Shown piece by piece: positions 8,622 to 16,354 of a DNA stretch of 64,000 bases (positions within the stretch are counted from its first letter, which is position 1; every line of letters starts with the position of its first letter). Source of the stretch: PALSA-1006 sp037140475 (GTDB taxonomy: Bacteria; Pseudomonadota; Gammaproteobacteria; Burkholderiales; Gallionellaceae). The notes under the pieces were generated by a model. The model did not search any database and was not told the DNA's origin. It worked only from the letters and a program-made list of their open reading frames with translations. The position numbers were made by a program, and so were the translations under genes. The stretch is from the NCBI GenBank assembly GCA_037140475.1, contig JBAXEJ010000002.1, positions 1-64,000 on the forward strand, given 5' to 3'.

Positions 8622-10516
8622 AGCGCCACGTCGAGCTGAAAAACCATCAGCGCGAAATATATTATTTCCGTTTGCGCCTCATACTGAGTCTTGGCTTTGT
8701 GTTAACCCTGCTGTTTATTTTGTTGTCGCGGTTTGTCTATTTACAACTCATCAAGCACGATTACTTTCAGACCATGGCGGAAAGCAATCGCATCGCGGTG
8801 GTGCCCGTGGTGCCGAATCGTGGCTTGATTCTCGATCGCAATGGTGTCGTGTTGGCGCGTAATTACTCCGGCTACACCCTAGAAATTTCATCGCGCAAAG
8901 TGGCCAATTTGGAGGCCACGATTAATGAGCTGGCAACGATCGTTGATATTCAGCCGAAAGACCGTAAGCGTTTTAAAAAACTATTAGCGGAAAGCCGCAA
9001 TTTCGATACTTTACCTATTCGTAACCGCTTGAGTGACGAGGAGGTTGCCCGCTTCGCTACTCAGCGTTATCGCTTTCCTGGAGTTGAAATTAAAGCGCGC
9101 TTATTCCGTGAATATCCTTTTGCTGATGGCACCTCACATTTGATTGGCTACATCGGCCGCATTAACGAAAAAGATGTTGAGCAACTGCAAGAAGATGAGA
9201 TGGCGTCCAATTATTTAGGTTCGGATTACATCGGCAAGACGGGGCTGGAGCAAAGCTACGAAAAAGAATTGCATGGAACCACCGGCTTTGATCAGGTCGA
9301 AGTTGATGCGGGTGGTAGAGCGGTGCGCGCGCTGTCTCGTATTCCGCCTAAATCCGGAAATACCTTGGTGCTAACACTTGATGCGAAATTGCAGGAAATT
9401 GCAGAGCAGGCATTTGGAAAATATCGTGGCGCATTGGTGGCAATTGACCCGAGTAACGGAGATATTTTGGCGTTTGTGAGCAAGCCGGGATATGACCCCA
9501 ATTTATTTATCGACGGTATCGATACTGAAAACTGGGAAGCGCTAAATAACTCACCCGACGTGCCATTGAACAATCGAGCTTTGCGTGGCCAATATCCACC
9601 GGGTTCGACAATTAAACCGTTTATGGCATTGGCTGGTTTGAACTATAACGAGCGTTCGCCAAGTTACACCATTAGCGATCCGGGATATTTCAGATTGGCG
9701 GGCAGTAGCCATCAATATCGTGACTGGAAGAAGGGTGGGCATGGCCGCGTGGATATGTTTAAGTCGATCGTGATTTCGTGCGATACCTATTATTACGGCT
9801 TGGCCACGGAAATGGGTATCGACAAAATTCATGAGTACTTGACGGAATTTGGTTTTGGCAAAAAAACCGGCGTGGATATGGAAGGCGAGGTCTCCGGTTT
9901 GATCCCTTCACAAGAGTGGAAAATGAAGCGCTACAAGCAGCCATGGTATGCCGGTGATACGGTATCAGTGGGTATCGGGCAGGGCTATAACTTAGTTACG
10001 CCATTACAACTGGCTTCGGCTACTGCCACCTTGGCAAATGATGGCATCGCGTTTAAGCCTCATTTTGTAAAAGAAATACAACGTGCAGGAGGAAGTAGTC
10101 CGGCATCAGAAAACAAGCCTGTATTTGATTTGAAGATCAAACCAGAAAATATTGATCTAGTAAAACGTGCGATGGAAGCGGTGACGCAACCCGGCGGTAC
10201 AGCGGCGGGCGCAAGCGCGGGCGCGGGCTATCGTATGGCTGGAAAAACGGGAACCGCACAGGTGGTGGGAATGAAGCAAGGCGAGAAATATGATGCCAGC
10301 AAAATCTCAGAATACAATCGTGACCATGCTTGGTTTATCGCGTTTGCACCTGTTGAAAAACCGCGCATTGCAGTAGCGGTGCTCGCCGAAAACGGTGGCC
10401 ACGGCGGCTCCACTGCGGCGCCGATTGCGCGCAAAATATTCGATTACTATTTGCTTGGAAAAATTCCAAAGCCACTCGATGCGGCGGATGAAAAGGAAGG
10501 GGCGGAGCATGATTAA
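8618..10516 (+). CDS. mrdA: Penicillin-binding protein 2 (peptidoglycan transpeptidase)
   Basis: A 632-residue class B PBP that crosslinks peptidoglycan during elongation. It has one N-terminal transmembrane helix (about residues 21-43), a pedestal domain (YLGSDYIGKTGLEQSYE), and a C-terminal transpeptidase domain. The active-site motifs are S330-T-I-K (PPGSTIKPF), SCD (VISCDTYYYG), and KTGTAQV near the end. The gene overlaps mreD by 4 bases and is followed by rodA, the standard order. Confidence 0.97.
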   Translation: MKRHVELKNHQREIYYFRLRLILSLGFVLTLLFILLSRFVYLQLIKHDYFQTMAESNRIAVVPVVPNRGLILDRNGVVLARNYSGYTLEISSRKVANLEATINELATIVDIQPKDRKRFKKLLAESRNFDTLPIRNRLSDEEVARFATQRYRFPGVEIKARLFREYPFADGTSHLIGYIGRINEKDVEQLQEDEMASNYLGSDYIGKTGLEQSYEKELHGTTGFDQVEVDAGGRAVRALSRIPPKSGNTLVLTLDAKLQEIAEQAFGKYRGALVAIDPSNGDILAFVSKPGYDPNLFIDGIDTENWEALNNSPDVPLNNRALRGQYPPGSTIKPFMALAGLNYNERSPSYTISDPGYFRLAGSSHQYRDWKKGGHGRVDMFKSIVISCDTYYYGLATEMGIDKIHEYLTEFGFGKKTGVDMEGEVSGLIPSQEWKMKRYKQPWYAGDTVSVGIGQGYNLVTPLQLASATATLANDGIAFKPHFVKEIQRAGGSSPASENKPVFDLKIKPENIDLVKRAMEAVTQPGGTAAGASAGAGYRMAGKTGTAQVVGMKQGEKYDASKISEYNRDHAWFIAFAPVEKPRIAVAVLAENGGHGGSTAAPIARKIFDYYLLGKIPKPLDAADEKEGAEHD

Positions 10517-10534
10517 CCGCATGCAACGATTTCT

Positions 10535-11635
10535 ATGATTACTAAAAAAGCATTTCAGCGAATTTTTATGGCACATCTAGACCCTATTCTGTTGGCTGGG
10601 GTGGGGATGTTAATGTTGCTTAGCTTAGTGATTTTATATAGCGCTACCGATGGCAATTGGCTGCGTGTTTTTGGACAGGTAGTGAATATCTTGGTGGCTT
10701 TCGGCGCTTTATGGATGGTGGCTAATATGCCATTGCATTACCTGATGCGAAGTGCTGTGCCGATTTATATCTTTGGTATGGTGTTACTCATTGCGGTGGC
10801 CCTATTTGGTGAAATTAGTCACGGCGCAAGGCGCTGGTTAAATATTGGCGTTGCAACGATCCAGCCATCCGAACTAATGAAAATTGGCGTGCCGTTGATG
10901 ATGGCTTGGTACTTTGAAAAACACGAAGCCACGTTGACCTTAAAAAACTACTTTGTGGCTGCGATTTTGTTGTTACTTCCTGTGGCGCTGATCGCTCGCC
11001 AGCCTGACTTGGGCACTTCAATTTTAATTGGCGCGAGCGGATTTTACGTGCTTTTTTTGGCAGGGTTGAGTTGGCGCGTAATGGGTGGAATGGCGGTGGT
11101 CGGAATTGCGAGCGCACCATTTATGTGGTCGGCACTCCACGATTATCAGCGACATCGAATCTTGATGTTATTCGATCCTTCGCAAGATGCGCTGGGCAAG
11201 GGCTATCACACTATCCAAGGTATGATCGCCGTAGGCTCTGGAGGACTGTTGGGCAAAGGCTACTTGAACGGAACTCAAACGCATTTGGATTTTTTACCTG
11301 AACGCACGACCGACTTCATTTTTGCGGTATGGTCCGAAGAATTTGGTTTCCTCGGTAATTTGATTTTGTTGGGGATATATATTTTTGTAATAGGACGTGG
11401 CTTTGTTATTACCGCTAACGCATCGACCTATTTCACGCGCTTGATGGCAGGCAGTATCACGCTAACCTTCTTTACCTATGCTTTCGTTAATATGGGCATG
11501 GTCAGCGGCATTTTGCCAGTGGTGGGGGTGCCATTACCTTTGGTGAGTTATGGTGGCACATCGATCCTCACCTTGTTGCTCGGATTTGGTATGCTGATGA
11601 GCATTCATTCGCATAAGCAGTTAGTTAAAACTTAA
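10535..11635 (+). CDS. rodA: Peptidoglycan glycosyltransferase RodA
   Basis: A 366-residue SEDS-family polymerase with about ten transmembrane helices that works with PBP2 in wall elongation. Conserved SEDS segments are LNIGVATIQPSELMKIG, ARQPDLGTS, FLPERTTDFIFAVWSEEFGF, and the C-terminal GVPLPLVSYGGTSIL. It starts 18 bases after mrdA. Nothing unusual is seen. Confidence 0.97.
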   Translation: MITKKAFQRIFMAHLDPILLAGVGMLMLLSLVILYSATDGNWLRVFGQVVNILVAFGALWMVANMPLHYLMRSAVPIYIFGMVLLIAVALFGEISHGARRWLNIGVATIQPSELMKIGVPLMMAWYFEKHEATLTLKNYFVAAILLLLPVALIARQPDLGTSILIGASGFYVLFLAGLSWRVMGGMAVVGIASAPFMWSALHDYQRHRILMLFDPSQDALGKGYHTIQGMIAVGSGGLLGKGYLNGTQTHLDFLPERTTDFIFAVWSEEFGFLGNLILLGIYIFVIGRGFVITANASTYFTRLMAGSITLTFFTYAFVNMGMVSGILPVVGVPLPLVSYGGTSILTLLLGFGMLMSIHSHKQLVKT

Positions 11636-11646
11636 GGAGTTAAACG

Positions 11647-12654
11647 ATGAACAAGCGGGTCGTGTTTTTGGTGTTGTTGGCTTCTACATTAGCTGCGTGC
11701 TCTTCCCCCTTAACTAAGGGAAAAGGCGCGAAGGCTGCGCCGATTGTTGACTTGGCATCGGGTCCGAGTGCGCCTGCACCGAAAGAAGAGCCTAAAGCTG
11801 AGGCGAGCGCGGTGGTAGCAACTACAGAGCCAGAAAAAACAGGCGGCTATCTGGAGGGTGACGGGCCAGACGCAGAGGTGCCGGCAAACTTAGATGACAC
11901 ACCAGATGCTGTGCCGAAAGCTGAACCGCTACATCGCTATGCTAATCGTGAATATACCGCCTTGGGTAAAACTTACACACCGCTCACCGAAAACGGTAAA
12001 TATAAAGAAATTGGAATTGCATCTTGGTACGGTAAAAAATTTCATGGACAAAAAACTTCTATCGGAGAAGTTTATGACATGTACGCCATGACCGCGGCGC
12101 ACATTACTTTGCCGGTGCCGAGTTATGCACGGGTAACTAACCTCGCCAATAAAAAATCAGTGATCGTGCGAGTAAATGATCGTGGTCCATTTTTACATGA
12201 GCGCATCATTGATCTTTCTTACGTGGCAGCGCACAAGCTGGGCATCATTAGCAATGGTAGCGCTCAGGTGGAAGTAGAAAGCATTGCAGTGGATGGTGGT
12301 GCGCTGGTTCCAGCAACCGTCATTTCCACGCCAATTACTTCTGCGCCAATTCCTGTGGAGCCAACCCCTCCGGTGGTCGTTATTGCAGATAAGCCGACCG
12401 GTGCAATGCCAGCGACGGCAAAAGGAAACGTTTATCTGCAACTGGGTGCGTTTAAATCTGCCGAAGGTGCAGCCAGTTTTCTGGCTAAAATGCGTTCGAA
12501 GTTAGGTGATCAAGGTAAAGCGCTCAGCCAAATTCAAAAAGAAGGTTTTGAGCGTATTAATATTGGGCCCTATGTTACTAAGGATGAGGCGCGTGCAGCC
12601 AGTATCAAACTGAAATCGCAACTCGGCTTTAAACCATTTATCAGCGCGCACTAA
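11647..12654 (+). CDS. rlpA: RlpA-family septal ring lytic transglycosylase lipoprotein
   Basis: A 335-residue lipoprotein with signal peptide and lipobox (LLASTLAAC, acylated Cys at about residue 18). A disordered Ala/Pro/Glu-rich linker follows to about residue 100. Next comes the double-psi beta-barrel domain (IGIASWYGKKFHGQKTSIGE through VRVNDRGPF), whose Asp in NDRGP is the expected acid. A second Pro-rich linker leads to a C-terminal SPOR domain (about 258-335, VYLQLGAFKSAEGAASFLAK) that binds denuded septal glycans. An SD-like AAGGAG precedes the ATG. It is the last gene of the shape operon. Confidence 0.95.
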   Translation: MNKRVVFLVLLASTLAACSSPLTKGKGAKAAPIVDLASGPSAPAPKEEPKAEASAVVATTEPEKTGGYLEGDGPDAEVPANLDDTPDAVPKAEPLHRYANREYTALGKTYTPLTENGKYKEIGIASWYGKKFHGQKTSIGEVYDMYAMTAAHITLPVPSYARVTNLANKKSVIVRVNDRGPFLHERIIDLSYVAAHKLGIISNGSAQVEVESIAVDGGALVPATVISTPITSAPIPVEPTPPVVVIADKPTGAMPATAKGNVYLQLGAFKSAEGAASFLAKMRSKLGDQGKALSQIQKEGFERINIGPYVTKDEARAASIKLKSQLGFKPFISAH

Positions 12655-12677
12655 CGTCGCTTATTGAAGAATAAAAG

Positions 12678-13073
12678 ATGAAAAAGAAAAACTTACTACG
12701 TGTGCCGGTGACCGCAGGTCTAAAAAACATTTATGCGATGGACATGCATGCTGCCTATCAGGCGGCATGCATAAATCGCTTCACCGTCACTTCATTTGGT
12801 CGTTTGGCTGCCGCAATTTCGGTCGTGCGTACGGCATTGGTGACACACGACACTAAAATTGAAAATGCTGTTCAACTATTGGATAGTGCAATAGAGGTGC
12901 TACTTCAAGTTCGCCACAAAGGAGATCAAACTGAAGTTTGGGAAATTACTGAAGATCAACGTCCAGCAATTTGGACGGGCATCGAAGTGGCCGAGCAGTG
13001 TATTGGGACGCTAGATGTTGCTTTGTTGGCAGAAACCGCGCACCAGTTGTTGCAAAATGTGGCTGCCGAGTAG
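12678..13073 (+). CDS. Small helical protein of unknown function
   Basis: A 131-residue soluble protein of mostly helical appearance, with no signal peptide and no motif I recognise. It lies 23 bases after rlpA and 38 bases before yqgE on the same strand. It contains the segment MDMHAAYQAACINRFTVT encoded by an imperfect palindrome (12744-12772). Its integration in a conserved block suggests a real gene, but I can assign no function. Confidence 0.65.
   Translation: MKKKNLLRVPVTAGLKNIYAMDMHAAYQAACINRFTVTSFGRLAAAISVVRTALVTHDTKIENAVQLLDSAIEVLLQVRHKGDQTEVWEITEDQRPAIWTGIEVAEQCIGTLDVALLAETAHQLLQNVAAE
12744..12772. repeat. 29-bp imperfect hairpin in the 5' part of the orphan gene
   Basis: ATGCATGCTGCC (12744-12755) pairs with GGCGGCATGCAT (12761-12772) around TATCA, with one G-U type mismatch. 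It lies within codons 23-32 of the orphan gene and would form a stable hairpin in mRNA. It could be a relic of a repeat insertion or a translational control element. Confidence 0.7.
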
Positions 13074-13111
13074 AATTGTTTTCCGAGCGTACTTAGTCGA
13101 AAAATACTGAT

Positions 13112-13672
13112 ATGTCAGAACTTAACCTTAGCCATCACTTTTTGATCGCGATGCCGGCGATGACAGACCCGTACTTTGCCAAATCACTCACTTATGTGTG
13201 CGAGCACAGCGAGCAAGGTGCAATGGGTATTGTCGTTAATCGTCCGATCAGCCTGACCCTTAGTGAGCTGTTTGCGCAGATTAATATGGAGCTTAAACCT
13301 ACTGAGTTGGAAGATGTGTTGGTGCATTTTGGTGGGCCAGTGCAGACTGATCGAGGTTTTGTGCTACATGAGCCAAATGGCGAATGGCAATCGACTTTGC
13401 ATATCAATAGCAAAGTTGAGCTGACTACCTCAAAAGATATTTTGCAGGCGATTGGTGAAGGCCAAGGTCCGCGCCATTTGCTGATGACACTTGGCTATGC
13501 CGGTTGGTCAGAAGGGCAGTTGGAACAAGAGTTGTCGCAGAATGCTTGGCTCAGCGTGCCGGCGGATGAGCGCATCATGTTTGACCTGCCCGCAGAGGAA
13601 CGCTTGTCCGCTGCAATGGCTTTACTGGGAATTGATTTTGCTTCTCTTTCTGAGGAAGCCGGACATGCCTGA
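13112..13672 (+). CDS. yqgE: YqgE/AlgH family protein (DUF179, UPF0301)
   Basis: A 186-residue cytosolic protein of the YqgE/AlgH family. It has the conserved start NLSHHFLIAMPAMTDPYF, the motif GAMGIVVNRP, and FGGPVQTDRGFVLH. The biochemical role of the family is unsettled. The gene is followed by ruvX with an 8-base overlap, the conserved order in proteobacteria. Confidence 0.95.
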   Translation: MSELNLSHHFLIAMPAMTDPYFAKSLTYVCEHSEQGAMGIVVNRPISLTLSELFAQINMELKPTELEDVLVHFGGPVQTDRGFVLHEPNGEWQSTLHINSKVELTTSKDILQAIGEGQGPRHLLMTLGYAGWSEGQLEQELSQNAWLSVPADERIMFDLPAEERLSAAMALLGIDFASLSEEAGHA

Positions 13673-14120
13673 GGGCGTGACCACGACTCCTTCCGGTACG
13701 CTTCTCGCATTCGATTTTGGCACAAAACGTATTGGCATTGCCGTCGGCAATACGATCTCTGCCACGGCGCAACCCCTCTCCACCATCAACGACGAAAAAA
13801 ACGATGTGCGCTTTACTGCCATTGCGGCACTTATCGCAGAATGGCAACCGGCTGCCTTGGTAGTTGGCTTGCCCTGTAATGATGATGGCACACCGCACGA
13901 GATGACCGCACTGTGTCGTCGTTTTGCAAATCGTTTAAAAGGGCGCTTTAATTTGCCAATTTTGTTGGTCGATGAGCGATATACTTCTGCCGCCGCCAGC
14001 ACCGCATTAACAGAGCGTGGCGTGTTTGGTAGAAAACAAAAAACCTTGATTGACCAGTATGCTGCGCAGCAAATTTTGCAGGCGTATTTTGATGAACCTA
14101 GTGCAGGAATCTACGCATGA
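13665..14120 (+). CDS. ruvX: Holliday junction resolvase-like protein YqgF/RuvX
   Basis: A 151-residue RNase H-like fold protein linked to 16S rRNA 5' end processing and formerly called a putative Holliday junction resolvase. Motifs are LAFDFGTKRIGIAVGN (first catalytic Asp), VVGLPCNDDGTP, and LLVDERYTSAAA (second acidic site). The frame is open farther upstream, but the ATG at 13665 gives the family start and overlaps yqgE by 8 bases. It overlaps pyrB by 4 bases downstream. A pyrR gene, often present at this point, is absent. Confidence 0.95.
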   Translation: MPEGVTTTPSGTLLAFDFGTKRIGIAVGNTISATAQPLSTINDEKNDVRFTAIAALIAEWQPAALVVGLPCNDDGTPHEMTALCRRFANRLKGRFNLPILLVDERYTSAAASTALTERGVFGRKQKTLIDQYAAQQILQAYFDEPSAGIYA

Positions 14121-15073
14121 ATAATCCTCAATTAAATCAACATGGTGAGTTGCAACATCTGCTCTCAACCGAAGGCCTGCCGGTGCAGATTCTGCGCAAT
14201 ATTTTGGACACCGCTTCTGAGTTTGTGAATCTCGCCGAGGGTAGCGAAATCCGCAAAGTGCCGTTGCTACATGGGAAGTCGGTGTTTAACGTGTTTTTTG
14301 AAAATAGCACGCGTACACGCACTACTTTTGAAATCGCCGCCAAAAAACTATCCGCCGACGTGGTGAATTTAAATATTGGCTCATCAAGTACCAGCAAGGG
14401 CGAGACCTTGCTCGATACCGTGGATAACCTATGCGCGATGCACGCCAATATGTTTGTGGTGCGTCATTCTTCCAGTGGTGCGGCGCACCTGATCGCCAAA
14501 CATGTTGCGCCAGAAATTCACGTGATCAACGCTGGTGATGGTCGCCACGCGCATCCTACGCAAGCGCTGTTGGATATGTTTACGATTCGCCACTACAAGA
14601 AAGAATTTCACAACCTCCGTGTTGCGATTGTAGGTGATGTGTTGCATTCACGCGTAGCACGTTCACAGATTCACGCGCTGACTACTTTGGGCGTGCCCGA
14701 AGTGCGTGTGGTCGCACCTAAGACTTTGTTGCCAACCCATGTAGAAAAATTGGGTGTGCAGGTTTATCACGATATGGAGCGCGGTTTAAGAGATGTCGAC
14801 GTGGTGATGATGTTGCGCTTACAAAATGAACGGATGCAGGGCGCGCTGTTACCCTCAGCACAAGAGTATTTTAAATACTACGGGCTCACGCAAGAGCGGC
14901 TCGCATTAGCGAAACCGGATGCCATCGTGTTACATCCTGGCCCGATGAATCGCGGTGTAGAAATTGACTCGAGTGTGGCGGATGGATCGCAGTCGGTAAT
15001 ATTGCCGCAAGTGACTTTTGGAATTGCGGTGCGCATGGCGGTGATGAGTACCCTGGCAGGAGGTAAGCAATGA
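14117..15073 (+). CDS. pyrB: Aspartate carbamoyltransferase catalytic subunit
   Basis: A 318-residue ATCase catalytic chain that forms carbamoyl-aspartate in pyrimidine biosynthesis. The carbamoyl phosphate site FENSTRTRTTFE, the GRHAHPTQALLDMFT segment and HPGPMNRGVEI are intact. It overlaps both ruvX and the downstream dihydroorotase-like gene by 4 bases. It belongs to the PyrB type that assembles with a PyrC' partner rather than with PyrI. Confidence 0.97.
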   Translation: MNNPQLNQHGELQHLLSTEGLPVQILRNILDTASEFVNLAEGSEIRKVPLLHGKSVFNVFFENSTRTRTTFEIAAKKLSADVVNLNIGSSSTSKGETLLDTVDNLCAMHANMFVVRHSSSGAAHLIAKHVAPEIHVINAGDGRHAHPTQALLDMFTIRHYKKEFHNLRVAIVGDVLHSRVARSQIHALTTLGVPEVRVVAPKTLLPTHVEKLGVQVYHDMERGLRDVDVVMMLRLQNERMQGALLPSAQEYFKYYGLTQERLALAKPDAIVLHPGPMNRGVEIDSSVADGSQSVILPQVTFGIAVRMAVMSTLAGGKQ

Positions 15074-16344
15074 GTATTCACATTAAAAATGGTCGCCTAA
15101 TCGACCCTAAAAATAAAATCGACGCACAGCAAGATGTGTTCATCGTGGATAAACGCATTGCTGCGATAGGCGCAGCGCCACAGGGTTTTGTGGCATTACA
15201 AGTGATTGATGCGAGTGGCTTGATTGTGATGCCGGGGCTGGTGGATGTTGCAGCGCGCTTGCGCGAACCCGGTTACGAATATCGGGCGACCTTGGAATCT
15301 GAAATGGAAGCTGCGATGGCGGGCGGAGTGACATCGCTTTCTTGCCCACCTGATACTGATCCGCCGCTGGATGAGCCGGGCTTAGTTGAGATGTTGAAAC
15401 ATCGCGCACGCATGCTCAATAAAGCGCGAGTATTTCCGGTCGGCGCGCTAACCTACGGATTGAAAGGCGCGGAACTCACCGAGATGGTCGAGTTAACCGA
15501 AGCGGGCTGTAAGGCGTTTAGCCAAGCGGATACGCCACTCACAGATACCAGAGTGTTGATGCGGGCAATGCAATATGCGGCAACATTTGATTATCGAGTT
15601 TGGTTACGCCCGCGCGATGCGTTTCTTGCAAAAGATGGCGTTGCACATGATGGTGAAGTTGCAACACGCCTAGGTTTGCCCGCCATTCCCGTGGTGGCAG
15701 AAACGATCGCGTTGGCGACTATGCTGCAATTGGCTAAAGAGACAGGCGTTAAATTGCACATCTGTCGTATCTCCAGCGCAGAGGGTGTGGCGATGGTGCG
15801 CGAAGCTAAACGTAACGGCTTGCCAGTGACCTGCGATGTGTCGATGAATCATATTCACCTGTCCGAAATGGACATTGGCTTTTTTGATTCTAACTGCCAC
15901 CTTATTCCACCCTTGCGTAGCCAACGCGACAAAACTGCGTTACGTGCAGGCGTGCTCGATGGCACCATTGACGCAGTTTGCTCGAATCATTCACCCGTTG
16001 ATGAAGACGCGAAACAGCTTCCTTTTGCGGAAGCCGAAGCAGGCGCAACGGGTATGGAATTATTGTTACCGCTGATGTTGAAATGGGCTGAGCAAGAGAG
16101 CGTATCACTGCTCGATGCACTTGCTCGCGTGACCATTAACCCAGCGCAACTGCTTGGAGTGAAAACGGGACATCTGTCAGTGGGTGCACATGCCGACGTA
16201 TGCGTGTTTGACCCGAACGCAACTTGGAAAGTTGAGCCTGGCGCGCTGAGGAGTCAGGGTAAAAATACGCCGTTCAACGGTTACAACATGCAAGGCCGGG
16301 TGCGTCACACTATCGTCGAAGGCCTTATCGCATATTCAATTTAG
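15070..16344 (+). CDS. pyrC': Inactive dihydroorotase-like subunit (PyrC')
   Basis: A 424-residue amidohydrolase-fold protein of the dihydroorotase family. The zinc-binding His-x-His of active enzymes is replaced: DVAARLREPG has A61 and R63 where HxH is expected. The catalytic Asp region reads CSNHSPV with N306 instead of Asp. Pseudo-dihydroorotases of this kind (as in Pseudomonas) are scaffold subunits of ATCase, which fits the 4-base overlap with pyrB. A catalytic pyrC must then lie elsewhere in the genome. Confidence 0.9.
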   Translation: MSIHIKNGRLIDPKNKIDAQQDVFIVDKRIAAIGAAPQGFVALQVIDASGLIVMPGLVDVAARLREPGYEYRATLESEMEAAMAGGVTSLSCPPDTDPPLDEPGLVEMLKHRARMLNKARVFPVGALTYGLKGAELTEMVELTEAGCKAFSQADTPLTDTRVLMRAMQYAATFDYRVWLRPRDAFLAKDGVAHDGEVATRLGLPAIPVVAETIALATMLQLAKETGVKLHICRISSAEGVAMVREAKRNGLPVTCDVSMNHIHLSEMDIGFFDSNCHLIPPLRSQRDKTALRAGVLDGTIDAVCSNHSPVDEDAKQLPFAEAEAGATGMELLLPLMLKWAEQESVSLLDALARVTINPAQLLGVKTGHLSVGAHADVCVFDPNATWKVEPGALRSQGKNTPFNGYNMQGRVRHTIVEGLIAYSI

Positions 16345-16354
16345 GCATTAGTAA

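Noticed and set aside
13491..13664. N-terminal extension of ruvX inside yqgE
   Set aside because: The frame is open, but the ATG at 13665 gives the conserved family start, and the extension would overlap yqgE by 180 bases.
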